Below, in pieces: positions 18,696 through 28,068 of a DNA stretch of 64,000 nt. The translations under genes were made by a program, and so were the position numbers. A model generated the notes under the pieces. That model worked only from the letters and a program-made list of their open reading frames with translations. It was not told where the DNA came from and did not search any database. The stretch comes from Alkalilimnicola ehrlichii (lineage in GTDB: Bacteria > Pseudomonadota > Gammaproteobacteria > Nitrococcales > AK92), in contig NZ_NFZV01000017.1 of assembly GCF_003399765.1 (NCBI RefSeq), positions 1 to 64,000 of the forward strand, written 5' to 3'. The first letter of the stretch is position 1. Every line of letters begins with the position of its first letter.

Positions 18696-21600
18696 TTATT
18701 GCACGCGAAAAAGCTTAGCCATCGTTTCCTTTTCCAATGGGTGGTATAGCGCATACCCCTGCGCCCAGCGGAACCCAAGCTCGCGGATTGCCGCCAGTTG
18801 TGCCGCTGTTTCTGCCCCCTCCGCGATCGTTTCCATCCCAAGTGCCTCGGCCAGACGCAGAATCGAGCGCACAACCTCACGGCTTTGCGTATTGTCTGCT
18901 ACTAAGTTTTGGGTGAAGGAGCGATCCACTTTGATAACGTCGAAGGGCAACTGGTGTAGGTAGCTTAGCGAGGAATAACCCGTACCGAAGTCGTCCAGAC
19001 AGGTGTAGATGCCCATCTGCCGCAATTGGTGCAGGATGGTCGCGGCTTCGCGGTCGTAGCGGATAATGACGTTTTCGGTAATTTCCAGCCGCAGATTGCT
19101 GCCGGCGAGTTGATATTTTGCAGCATGTCGTCAATGAACGGGACAAGATCTTTCGCGTAGAACTCTTTCGGGGACATGTTCACGCTGACGTAGAAATCCG
19201 TAGGAAAACTATGTTCGTGCCGCCAATCGGCAAGTGCCGCACAGGCCCTTTCCAGGATAAAACGGCCGATGGACGTTATAAGGCCGGTCTCTTCCGCTAC
19301 GTTGATAAACCGCGAGGGGTCGACGCTTCCCATAACAGGGTGTCGCCAGCGTGCCAGCGCTTCGCAGCCAACGGGTTTTTCGGTATGAACGTCGACAATA
19401 GGTTGATACTGAACTTTCAGACCCACTTCTTGCAGCGCTCGCCGTAGCTCGGATTCTAGATACAGCCGCGATACTTCTTGCCCCCGCATCCGGGCGTCGA
19501 ATACGACGTATTGATTCTTTCCTTGCCGTTTTGCCTCATACAGAGCGACGTCGGCGTTACGTAAGGCGTGATCGCCGCTATGACAGCTCGGGTCGCTCAG
19601 CATGATGCCGATGCTTGAGCTTACGATGATCTCTTGCCCGCTTAACCGAAAGGGGTGCTGCAATGCCTCAAGAATCCGCTCGGCTACCTGCTTTACGGTG
19701 CTTTTGTCCTCAACCTCGGTCAGTAGCAGGGTAAACTCGTCGCCGCCAAAGCGCGCTAACGTATCGACTGGGCGTAGTAGGTTTTGAATGCGTTTGGCGA
19801 ATGCGGTTAGCAGCTCGTCGCCGACCTGGTGTCCATAGGTGTCGTTGATGAGCTTGAAGTTGTCCATGTCCATGACGAACACGGCATAGTGTTCGCCGGA
19901 GCGCGTTGCGCGCGAGACGATATGATCTAGCCGATCGACGAACAAGGAGCGATTGGCCGCGCCCGTCAGCCGATCGTGCAATGCCTCGTGCTGGAGTTGT
20001 AGCTCCATGCGCTTACGGTCGGAGATGTCCCGGTCGATCTTGGCTGCGCCGATAACGCGGCCGGCATCGTCGGTAACGGGGACGACGGCGACCGAAACAT
20101 CTACCAGCTCGCCATTTTTATGTATCCGGCTCGAATCGAAATACATAACGTTCTTGCCTTCCGCGATGGCGGTTAGAATCATCCCTAACTCGTCTTTATG
20201 CTCAGCCGGCATGAGTTCGGTAATGCTCTTGCCTACTATTTCCTCCTCCGTGTAGCCGTACAGCCGTTCGGCGCCGGCGTTCCAGGAGGTGATTCGGCCC
20301 CGCATATCGGTGCTGACGATGGCATCCGGGGAGGCCTTTACAATGGCAGCGAGCAGTGCTCGCTCGGCTTCGCTAGCCTTCCGCTCGGTGATGTCGACAC
20401 TGACCGCGACGCCGCCGGCAATGAGGCCGTCTTTTCCGTAGAACGGTAGCGCATAGTTAAGGATGGTGCGGCGTTCCCCGTCGTATCGCAGGATTTCCAT
20501 CTCTTCCGCTTTTACCGATTCCCCCGTTCTTATGGCGCGGGCAAGCCCCCACTCGTGCGTTTTGACCGGTTCTCCCGTGTCGGGCCACCAAGCCCGATAA
20601 TCCTGGTGGTAGCGGTCGGGCGTATCGGATAAGACCGCTTTGCCCCAAAGCTTTTCCGCCGCCGCGTTGAGTTGGATTAAGCGACCTTGGGCATCGGCGA
20701 TAAACACCGCAACGGGTAAGGCTTCCAGTACCGTGTTGAGTCGGTTTCGCTCCAGTTCTTTGGCTGCGATCTCGCTGCGGATGGCTTCTTCCGTCCGTTT
20801 GCGCTCGGTAATGTCGGCAAACGAGGCAACCACTCCGTAGGGCTTGTCTTCTCCGGTGTGAAATAAGGGGCGGGTGCTCGTCGACACCCAGCCCAAGGTG
20901 CCGTCGTCGTGACGTAAGCCAATGACGACGTCGTCGTAGGGGGTGCCGTTTCTAAGGGATAGAATGGCCGGCAACTCGGTGCTGGAAAGGGGGCTGCCGT
21001 CTTCTCGAACGGCCCGCCCTTCGGCGCAGTCGTAGGATCCGCCCCGAAATAGGGGCAGCCCCAGTAATCGCTCCGCGTTTGCATTCCATGCTTCGATATG
21101 CCCGTGTTTGTCGAGTAACACTACCCCTTCCGCTAAGGCGCCGGCTAAGGTACGCCAACGGTCTTCGCTTTCGCGTAAGGCTGCCAGAATACGGTTATGC
21201 TCGATGGCTCGACTGAGCGATTTCGTTAACGATTGAACGAGTGCCTGCTCGGCGTAGGAAAAGCTTTCTTCGGTGCGGTGGACCTCTAGCGAGCCGACGA
21301 CTTGCCCTTGTGCGACCAGCTCTTCCGACAGGACGCTGATGCCCGGTTTGAAGCTGTCGGTTGTAAAGACGTCGTGCTCCCAGACAATCCGGACGCCGAC
21401 TTGTGTCGGGTCGGAAAAGCCGCCCGGGATAGCCTGTACCACTTCGGCTAATAGCGTTGGCAGACTCTCTTGTCGTTGAATTATGCGCGACACTTTATAG
21501 AGACAGTCTAACTCTCTAATCCGCGCGCCGAGCTCTAAGGTTTGACTCCGCACTAAGCGCTCTGCTTGCTTGAGGGCGGAGATGTCGGAGCTTACGCCAA

Positions 21601-22003
21601 GGATTCCGGTGATGGTCCCGGCCCGGTTGGTCCGCCGTTCGCCTTGTACCGCTAACCAAATAAAGGTCGGCGTGCCCTGCGGTCGCAGACGAATCTCAAC
21701 TTGAAATTGTGGCGGCGGCGACTGTAGATAGTCTTCCAGCGGAAAGCGGTCTTCCGGATGAACTAAGCTCAAGTAAGACGATAGTGGGCGCTGTTCTTGA
21801 GGGGGAAAGCCGCAGAGTTCTTCCAGGCTCCGGGACGGTTTCACCGTAGCCGTATCCAGTGCGAGCTCCCAGGCCCCCATGCGAACCGGCGAAAGCATAT
21901 TCCGGGCCGGTCCGCTGTGTGAGAGGCTCTCCTCGTTGAGAGGGGGGATATCCGCGTTATCGCCGCTCTCAGTCGCGTAAGCTGAGTGCCCATCATTGGT
22001 CAT
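18696..22003 (-). CDS. PAS-GAF-PAS-GGDEF-EAL c-di-GMP signalling protein, frame broken in EAL
   Basis: About 1,102 residues when repaired. Order: PAS (about 40-150, HPEDRFPLEDYL), GAF-like (170-280), three PAS domains (290-640, with SITELMPAEHKDE), GGDEF (about 670-820; ARFGGDEFTLLL intact), EAL (about 840-1100; GCEALARWRHP, LEITEN, DDFGTGYSS, AEGAET). The frame breaks at 19116-19119: four T on the plus strand where five would read LQKYQLAGSNLRLEITEN. All EAL catalytic residues are present once repaired, so both synthesis and hydrolysis of c-di-GMP are possible. No membrane helices; cytosolic sensor. Confidence 0.85.
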
Positions 22004-22445
22004 AGAAAGTTTTCCTCATCTTATGCTTAGCGTAAACGCTCCCTAAGAAAACGCCGGGTAGCTCCCTTGCCCAGCAGGAGTCGTGATGTTTAGCGATTCC
22101 CTAAATTCTAGCGAACCGGCGGAGAATGGCTGGGCTTGCCGCCTCGTGGCGTTACCGTAGGATGGCAAGATTACCGCAGTTCCTTCCAAGGGCTTAAAGC
22201 GCTGTCGATGAGGGTGAGGCGGTGCGGCGCTCCGTCTTTTGTCAAAAAGCGTCATGCGGGATTATGGGAATGATTGGTAACTTAATGCTAATATTATGAT
22301 TTTTACATGCTCAATGCCGCCGGATCGTTGCTTTGCGGTGCTTAGCGTTTGCGTAAGGGCGGTTCTTGTTTCAGACCGATATTAATTGGGCTTAGGATAT
22401 AAAAAGAGTGCTTGACGGCGGTCATCTACTATTTTTATTCTCTTA
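22004..22445. other. Intergenic region between the GGDEF-EAL and TetR genes
   Basis: About 440 bp divergent region. It becomes AT-rich towards 22260-22450. I see no convincing ORF or known riboswitch, including no GEMM-type c-di-GMP aptamer. It must hold both divergent promoters; the TetR operator abuts its right edge. Confidence 0.4.
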
Positions 22446-22460
22446 ACCATACGTTTGGTA
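22446..22460. promoter_or_regulatory. Probable TetR operator ahead of the tetR-oxidase operon
   Basis: ACCATAC/GTTTGGT (22446-22459) is a palindrome with one mismatch, just upstream of the tetR start at 22473. The 13-mer CATACGTTTGGTA recurs with one change in front of the methyltransferase gene (25005-25017). Confidence 0.65.
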
Positions 22461-22472
22461 GGGACACCCTTA

Positions 22473-23023
22473 ATGCAAAAAACTGATAGAAGCGAGATTG
22501 TTAAGCTTTCGGCGGATTTATTTCGTGCCAAAGGCTTTCGGGCTACGACGATGGCGGATATTGCCCGAGCCACAGGTTTGCTCAAAGGGAGCGTCTATCA
22601 CCACTTTCCAAGCAAAGATGCCATTCTTATCGAGGTGCTCGACACCTCATTAAATACGTTCGAAGCCTCCGTATTCTCTCTGGCTTATAAAGGGGGGCGC
22701 CCGAAAAGCGGATGAGAGAAATGACGGCTGCGATACTCGAATACTTTTGCGAATATCGCATCTGTCTCATGGCGCATATGTCCTTAGAGGACATTGGTCA
22801 TCTGCCTGCGGCACAAGAGAAAATCGGCGTTTTCTTTCAGCGCTGGATTGCGGCTACGGCGCATGTATTAAGCGAAGTTCATGAGCAGCAGCGCGCTCAA
22901 GCGTTTGCCGAGGATATCGTTTCTCGCATCGAAGGGGCTGCGATCTTGCTTCATGTTCATAATAACGACGCTCCGCTCAAGCGCGCCTGTGAAGAAGCGA
23001 TAGCGCTCGTACGCGTCGGTTAG
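22473..23023 (+). CDS. TetR/AcrR-family repressor, frame broken mid-gene
   Basis: ATG 22473 (AGGGA eight bases upstream). N-terminal HTH is classic: SEIVKLSADLFRAKGFRATT, MADIARATGLLKGSVYHHFPSKDAIL. The frame is lost at 22692-22697 (six G; seven would give YKGGAPEKRMREMTAAILEYF), after which the helical ligand domain continues to 23023. About 183 residues when restored. It is followed by the oxidase gene after 67 bp, and likely controls itself, the oxidase and the methyltransferase at 23996. The LLKGSVYHHF recognition helix resembles FabR/AcuR-like lipid or drug regulators. Confidence 0.8.
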
Positions 23024-23090
23024 GAGTTCCTTCGGTTTCGCCGGGATTTGGCGGGGCTGCGACAACGACGATAAGACCAAGGAGGAGCCC

Positions 23091-23930
23091 ATGAGGCAAG
23101 AGTACGATATCGCTAATCCGAGACAATGCTCAGTCGCCCGCATGCAGGCAAGCCTGGATGCTGCCGATTGGCATCGCAATCTGGAATTCATTGAGGGAGT
23201 TAAGGCTGAAATAAGAGCGCATCCGGTTGCTAGTAACCCCATGATCGGGCTTCTCAATCGAGGCGCGTTTGGGCTGCAAGCATTACAGCAGATACACCTG
23301 GAATATCGGCACGCCATTGTGCAGACGTTCACCGATGCGTTATTGGTCGCTCAATTGGAAACGCGTCAGTTAGAGCCGCGGCTCAAGCCTGGGTCGAAAA
23401 TGGCGGCGCGTACGCTATTGACGCTCAACTGCCTGGACGAGTTCGGCTTTCAAAAACCGTCGTCGGCGGGGTACCGTGCCGACCCCATATGCGCGCATTA
23501 TCCGCTCTATGAGCAAGTCATGGAGGATCTTAAGATTACGCCGCAGATGCGTCGCGACTACGTACCTAGCGACATCGCCCAGGCGACGCGGGGGGCTTTG
23601 GAGAAAAGTTTCGGGAGTCTTGTAGAGGTTGCAGCGCTGCTGGCGGTGGCCGAGCAAGAGGTTGTGTTGTATAGCCCGCCATTGCGGTTAGCCGTTAAGG
23701 CTTTGGGTGTAGACGTCAGCCGCGGCTATTATCACGTCCATGGCGCCAGCACGGACGACTCGGCCAACGCCTGCGATGACGACCATGAGGACGATCTCTG
23801 GTTCGTGCTGGCGCAAGCTCTGCAACCGCAAGAATACGAGCATATACGCAGCTTATGCCTGGCCTATTGCGATACATGGAATGAATTCTGGAATTATCAG
23901 GCGGAGCGGGAGCTGCGCAACGCGGGGTGA
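23091..23930 (+). CDS. Haem-oxygenase-like diiron oxidase (HDO) family protein
   Basis: 279-residue all-alpha protein preceded by AAGGAGGAG. HDO-type metal ligands can be placed: Glu71 and His74 in LEYRH; Glu117 in NCLDEFGFQ followed by the Asp-Pro/His-Tyr-Pro segment; then His215/His217 and an acidic stretch ending DDDH (His232). In known HDOs (UndA, SznF, BesC, CADD) these sites hold two irons that activate O2 on fatty acids, amino acids or arginine derivatives. The His-to-Asp/His spacing is longer than the usual H-x3-D-x2-H, because of an acidic insert. The lipid-type methyltransferase under the same operator motif favours a fatty-acid substrate, but this is inference. Confidence 0.7.
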   Translation: MRQEYDIANPRQCSVARMQASLDAADWHRNLEFIEGVKAEIRAHPVASNPMIGLLNRGAFGLQALQQIHLEYRHAIVQTFTDALLVAQLETRQLEPRLKPGSKMAARTLLTLNCLDEFGFQKPSSAGYRADPICAHYPLYEQVMEDLKITPQMRRDYVPSDIAQATRGALEKSFGSLVEVAALLAVAEQEVVLYSPPLRLAVKALGVDVSRGYYHVHGASTDDSANACDDDHEDDLWFVLAQALQPQEYEHIRSLCLAYCDTWNEFWNYQAERELRNAG

Positions 23931-23932
23931 CG

Positions 23933-23970
23933 GTAAAGGCGGTTCGCCGTCGGTGGCGAGCCGCCTTTAC
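23933..23970. terminator. Bidirectional terminator between oxidase and methyltransferase genes
   Basis: Arms GTAAAGGCGGTTCGCC (23933-23948) and GGCGAGCCGCCTTTAC (23955-23970) pair over 16 positions with one wobble; GCTTTTAAG follows on the plus strand. Confidence 0.85.
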
Positions 23971-23995
23971 GCTTTTAAGTACTGCAAGCTGTTTA

Positions 23996-24940
23996 TCAAA
24001 GCCAATTTTTCACTAACGGACGCAGAATAACGCGTAACAGGCTGAGTTTGCTTAGCCGGCAACCAAGGGCCGTCAGGGCAAGATAGCGCTCGTAGCGCTC
24101 CACGACATTCTCTCCTACCAGGCGGACAGCATCGTTGCGGCGCACTCGTAGCCTACGCGCCCATTCCTCGCAGGTGCGTGCATAGTCTATCCGAGCGTTG
24201 TAGACCGCCTGCACCTCAAACAACCCGCCCGCTGCGGCAGATAATTCGGCAAGGGTCGGGAAATCCGCTTTCGGATACAGCTCGCGGTGGAGCGCGTAGC
24301 TATCGCAATCGCGGCAGCCGTCGGGATAAGCGGCGGTTTCGAGCGATAAGACGCCGTTTTCGTTCAGCCAGCTGCGACAACGAGAGAAGAATTCGCGATA
24401 CATTAGAATTCTGCTGGAAGCGCTCTCGGCTGGCTGAGGAAACTGCTCCAAGGCGCCGATAGCCACAATGGCGTCGAAGCGGGTATTAAGTTGTAGTTGC
24501 CGCCAGCTGCCCGTGCGTACTTCGACATTTTGGCGGCTCCGTGCCCGTATATGTTTGGCTTGCGCCTCGCTTAGCGTCAGACCGACGGCTTTGGAAATCT
24601 CGTAGTGCTCATTGAGCGCGCTGAGTAGGCTGCCCCAGCCGCAGCCGATATCCAGCACACTATCGATCCGGTTGGCCTCAATTGCGTCAAGATGAAAGCT
24701 TAGCTTTCGCTCTTGTGCGTGCTCAAGCGTGTCGTCGTCGCCGGACCACAGTGCGCACGAGTCGGTGAGCGAGCGGTCGAGCCACAGCTTGTGGAATTGG
24801 TTTTCCGCATCGTCGCTGTGGCGAGGGGCTGCTCCCGCCTGGGAAGAATAGGTTTCTAGCGCTTTTGCTGTCATGGTCCCTGCTGTCATTGTTGCCCGAG
24901 GCCTTTGACCATCCGAAAACCTCTCCTCTAAAGCGCTCAA
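23996..24940 (-). CDS. Cyclopropane-fatty-acid-synthase-like SAM methyltransferase
   Basis: 314 residues. CMAS/CFA pattern: WSGDDDTLEHAQERKLSFHLDAI, SVLDIGCGWGSLLSALNE (SAM motif I), GLTLSEAQAKHIRAR, and VAIGALEQF in place of the usual SIGMFEHV. The active-site bicarbonate/His residues of true CFA synthase are not clearly conserved (the C-terminal third is divergent), so it may methylate or methylenate an unusual lipid. A later start (MTAGTM or MTAKAL) is possible. It is convergent with the HDO gene, and its promoter contains a copy of the TetR operator. Confidence 0.75.
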   Translation of the reverse strand: MSALEERFSDGQRPRATMTAGTMTAKALETYSSQAGAAPRHSDDAENQFHKLWLDRSLTDSCALWSGDDDTLEHAQERKLSFHLDAIEANRIDSVLDIGCGWGSLLSALNEHYEISKAVGLTLSEAQAKHIRARSRQNVEVRTGSWRQLQLNTRFDAIVAIGALEQFPQPAESASSRILMYREFFSRCRSWLNENGVLSLETAAYPDGCRDCDSYALHRELYPKADFPTLAELSAAAGGLFEVQAVYNARIDYARTCEEWARRLRVRRNDAVRLVGENVVERYERYLALTALGCRLSKLSLLRVILRPLVKNWL

Positions 24941-24998
24941 GCTTGTATCGCCCTAATGGAGGCCGTTCCTGGTGGGCGTTGCCTTTATTATTGTTCTG

Positions 24999-25017
24999 AC
25001 CAAACATTCGTTTGGTA
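24999..25017. promoter_or_regulatory. Second TetR operator, ahead of the methyltransferase gene
   Basis: ACCAAAC (24999-25005), four bases, GTTTGGT (25010-25016): a perfect 7-bp inverted repeat 59 bp upstream of the methyltransferase start. CATTCGTTTGGTA matches the tetR promoter site at 12 of 13 positions. Confidence 0.7.
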
Positions 25018-25072
25018 CCTCCTCAAGCTAATAGGAGGCGTTCGATTCGTCAAGAAGAAGTTGTAGAAGTCG

Positions 25073-25413
25073 TCAAATACCAGCATATCTGTTGTTGCCC
25101 CGGCGTTTCCTATCGAGGATGTGTAACACGTCGAGCCAGCTCGCCAGGGATTGCTCGACGGAGCGTGCCGCATGGGGCAACAGCGAGCTGAAAGGTTCTG
25201 AGCGGACTTTTTCAGCGTTCCGCTATTGTCCCCCCAATCCAACAATTCGCAGTATTTCCGCTGCCTGAGCTGCTTCCTGTAAACAGCGCTTGCAGCGAGC
25301 GGCTTAAGACAAGCGCTTTCGGGTCGCGTTAGGACAAAAGCGACAGGTTGAGGTTCTTCGGCCGCGCTTGAGTCTGTATAAGGATGCTCTGATTCTCTTT
25401 CGCGTGGACTCAC
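25073..25413 (-). pseudogene. Possible gene remnant, frame broken
   Basis: A minus-strand frame of about 80 codons runs into a second frame if the five-A run in CTGAAAAAGTCC (about 25207-25211) is given a sixth A. It then reads KKVRSEPFSSLLPHAARSVE and WLDVLHILDRKRRGNNRYAG to TGA at 25073-25075. The RGNN-Y ending recalls N-terminal segments of PHA-synthase-like or DUF3141 proteins, but no start site or recognisable domain is present. Weak evidence; the rest of 24941-25489 looks like promoter sequence for the flanking genes. Confidence 0.2.
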
Positions 25414-25489
25414 TAAATTAGGAAGTTGCGATGCTTAGAGACAAGCGTGCTGGCGGATTTGGTAGCCTGTGTGGGTGGATTGACGCTTT

Positions 25490-26626
25490 ATGAAATTCCC
25501 TTGCCTTGCTCGGCTGTGGTCTGCGGGTACGACTGGGAAGCCGCCGCGCTCAGCACGTCATATTGCCCTCATTAATCAGCTGGGATTGTTTGGGGTTTGT
25601 GCGACGCTGCCTTATCAAGTCTTTTACTTATTACACGGTATTTCGCTGTATTGGCCGTCGTTTGTCGCTAACGTGTTTTTTATTGCGGGCTATCTGGTCG
25701 CGTTGCCGCTTAATGGCTGGGGGTGGCATAACTCGGCGCGTAACGTTGTGGTGCTCAACGGTTGCACACAGTTGTTTGTGGTTACCTATTTCATAAGTAA
25801 CGGGGCCGGCGTGCACCTTTTCTACTTCAGTGTCGGCGGTGTCCTGCCGCTGATGTTTTACCGCCGTCAAGAGCTGCCCCTTTTGGTCGTCGCTACGGTG
25901 GGCGTTGTTGTGCTGTTCGTGTTCTGTCATTTCTATTTTCCACCCGGCAGTACCCCGATTCCGATTGCCGACTCCATCCTAGGGGGAATGTACGCAGCCA
26001 GCGCTTTCGGGGCGATCGGCCTGCTGGCTGTGGTGGGTTTTCTGTTCCGAGAGCGCGTGGAGGACGCCGAAAGCGATTTGACGCGCACTAACCGCCGCTT
26101 AGAGCAGCTTTCCCAAACGGATCAGCTCACAGGCTTAGCCAACCGGCGTACGCTTGAGGAATGGTTAAGGAGAGAGCTTGCGCGTGCGGGGCGGGAAGGA
26201 AAGCCGGTTTCTGTGTTGATGTGCGATGTCGATCACTTCAAAGCGTACAACGATTGGTATGGCCATCAGGCGGGAGATAGATGCCTGCGTAACCTCGCTA
26301 AGGCTTTTCAGAAGGTTGTTAGACGCCCTTCGGATCTCGTCGCCCGTTATGGCGGAGAGGAATTTGTGGTGATTCTTCCGTTGACTGGTAATAAAGGCGC
26401 ATTCGACATCGCGGAAGCGCTGCGGCGTGCTGTAGAGCAGTTAGCGATACCTCATGAGCGGTCGACTTCAGGACCGGTGGTGACGATTAGTATCGGCGTG
26501 GCCACGCTAGACCCCGTGCCGCCCGCGCAGCTGAATATAGCGTCCAGGTTGTTACGCGCGGCTGATATGGCCTTGTATGATGCTAAGTCGAAGAATCGTA
26601 ACCGCGTGATGTCTCGGATGGCTTGA
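25490..26626 (+). CDS. Membrane-anchored diguanylate cyclase
   Basis: 378 residues. Six hydrophobic helices fill residues 30-190 (LGLFGVCATLPYQVFYLL onwards), a MASE-like sensor without a recognisable ligand motif. A short coiled coil (RERVEDAESDLTRTNRRLEQ) leads to a GGDEF domain: LTGLANRRTLE, VLMCDVDHFKAYND, GHQAGDRCL, ARYGGEEFVVIL (active-site GGEEF), ISIGVATL. No RxxD inhibitory site is seen before GGEEF. It makes c-di-GMP; no EAL domain. No clear SD before ATG 25490. Confidence 0.85.
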   Translation: MKFPCLARLWSAGTTGKPPRSARHIALINQLGLFGVCATLPYQVFYLLHGISLYWPSFVANVFFIAGYLVALPLNGWGWHNSARNVVVLNGCTQLFVVTYFISNGAGVHLFYFSVGGVLPLMFYRRQELPLLVVATVGVVVLFVFCHFYFPPGSTPIPIADSILGGMYAASAFGAIGLLAVVGFLFRERVEDAESDLTRTNRRLEQLSQTDQLTGLANRRTLEEWLRRELARAGREGKPVSVLMCDVDHFKAYNDWYGHQAGDRCLRNLAKAFQKVVRRPSDLVARYGGEEFVVILPLTGNKGAFDIAEALRRAVEQLAIPHERSTSGPVVTISIGVATLDPVPPAQLNIASRLLRAADMALYDAKSKNRNRVMSRMA

Positions 26627-26631
26627 AAAGC

Positions 26632-26652
26632 GGGGCCGCCGGTATCGGCCCC
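26632..26652. terminator. Hairpin between convergent genes
   Basis: GGGGCCG (26632-26638) and CGGCCCC (26646-26652) with a 7-nt loop. GCTTTTC follows on the minus strand, so it probably ends the hydrolase transcript and perhaps also the cyclase transcript. Confidence 0.6.
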
Positions 26653-26669
26653 GTGCGTATTCGCCGCTA

Positions 26670-27521
26670 TTACCAGTTTTTGTGCTGCGTATCGTAGCCG
26701 AAGCCGCAGAAGTCGCAGTTGCGGTCGAGGAACATGCTGCTACGTTCCGTCTCGCCGGCTAGATGCCACCGTAGCCACGCTACGATTATCGGCAAACCGT
26801 CCCGCGCTGCGCCCATATGGTCGGAACCCCGCATGACGGTGAACCACACCGGCACCTGGGTGTTGGTGTAATCGCGCCGACAGTTCGAGGTGGCCATACG
26901 ATCGTTGGCGCCGCAGATGTAGGCAGCAGGTTTATGCAAGTTAGCCGAGCCACGCCCGTCGAACGATCCCCCAGCCACGTGAATCGTCGTGGACAGGCGT
27001 GGATCGGAGCCGATGGCAAAGGATGCGATGGAGCCGCGCGAGTGGCCGCCTGCCGCAATCCTCGTGGTGTCCAGCTTCTGGAAGTACGGGCTTGAAGAGC
27101 GCGCGTCTTCCGCGATCAGCCAGTCAATGGCGGCCGTCATCTCCCTGCCGGTGTTGGTGGAGACTTCGGAGTAAACCACGAAGCCATGCGAGGCGATGCG
27201 GCGCAGGTGGTCTTCATAGCTACTTGGCCTCGTACCCGCTCCGGGGCCCCAGATAAATACCGGGTGTTGGATGTCGTGTTCGCCGAGATTCGTCGGCCGA
27301 ACAACCCAGCCGGACCGGGACGGTCCTGTGTTGCGCTCGATGGTGGTCTGGAACGGGCCGTCCGCATCAACTCGTTCTACTGGCGGTAAGATGCCATCGC
27401 CGACCGGCGGTGGTGGTTCCGGATCAGGTGTTCCAGGGTTGAAGGCGCCCGCTGAAAGGGGCAGAAGGCCGATAAATGCGCCAATGACAAGCGCTTTTTG
27501 CATCGCAGTTGTTACAAGCAT
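26670..27521 (-). CDS. Secreted alpha/beta hydrolase (PAF-AH/dienelactone-hydrolase-like)
   Basis: 283 residues from ATG 27521, chosen because GGAGGAG lies eight bases upstream; an open frame extends further but has no signal for translation. Signal peptide with ALVIGAFIGLLPLSAGA, then a Pro-rich linker. Catalytic triad by position: Ser161 in GGHSRGS, Asp207 in CGANDRM, His235 in RGSDHMG; oxyanion region WGPGAG. C-terminal CDFCGFGYD could form a disulphide. It resembles secreted esterases near the polyester-hydrolase/chlorophyllase group, but lacks the GWSMGG elbow of true PETases. Substrate unknown. Confidence 0.75.
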   Translation of the reverse strand: MLVTTAMQKALVIGAFIGLLPLSAGAFNPGTPDPEPPPPVGDGILPPVERVDADGPFQTTIERNTGPSRSGWVVRPTNLGEHDIQHPVFIWGPGAGTRPSSYEDHLRRIASHGFVVYSEVSTNTGREMTAAIDWLIAEDARSSSPYFQKLDTTRIAAGGHSRGSIASFAIGSDPRLSTTIHVAGGSFDGRGSANLHKPAAYICGANDRMATSNCRRDYTNTQVPVWFTVMRGSDHMGAARDGLPIIVAWLRWHLAGETERSSMFLDRNCDFCGFGYDTQHKNW

Positions 27522-27971
27522 GAGATTGACTCCTCCAGTTGAGATTAGCTCCTTCTTGTTGTCACCCACCTCCGTTACGCGTCGACGCAGGCGAATAGCA
27601 ATGCCGTTGCCGAGTTGCTTTCCTTTCGTGCGTCTAAAAGGAAGCGGCGTGTCCACTCCGGCAAGCGAGAAGCTAATGGCACGGCGAGGCGTTCCCTTTT
27701 GTTCGTCGTGTCCGTTCCCCTAGTTGGTCCTTGCTTACTCGTTGAGACATTTGTTGAAAGTGTGTGACTCTTAAAACATAGTTTTAAGTTGTCGTTTCGT
27801 CTATGACCGTGGGATGTAGGTTGTAGCTTAGGTTCGCCGCCCGGTTACTTACTGCCCGAGGTTTGCGGGGTGCCTGTTCGGCGTTTTTAAAGAAGCTGGG
27901 GTTGCTCAAAAGTAGTAGTTGCTTATTGACGGGCGGATATGGGGCAGCGTCCACCGAGGCTCGGTAAGAAG

Positions 27972-28026
27972 TGTTGGCGGCGCCGGCTTGGCGCGGATTT
28001 CCTGCGACTTATCTTCGCCGCCAACA
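27972..28026. repeat. 11-bp inverted repeat in a 547-bp intergenic region
   Basis: TGTTGGCGGCG (27972-27982) and CGCCGCCAACA (28016-28026) are exact complements, 33 nt apart, and followed by ATTTTATTG. It lies downstream of the small secreted protein gene (minus) and upstream of nothing on plus. It could be a terminator or the stem of a small RNA. The rest of 27522-28068 shows no ORF I trust; 27770-27800 is AT-rich and promoter-like. Confidence 0.4.
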
Positions 28027-28068
28027 ATTTTATTGGGCCGTATCTGTCATTAGTGGCCGGAGCTGCCT

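Noticed and set aside
22004-22260. c-di-GMP riboswitch upstream of the GGDEF-EAL gene
   Set aside because: No GEMM conserved blocks could be found on either strand.
24988-25413. Full minus-strand frame of 141 codons upstream of the methyltransferase
   Set aside because: Its last codons are the TetR operator itself and its C terminus is non-protein-like; only the part from 25073 is noted as a weak remnant.
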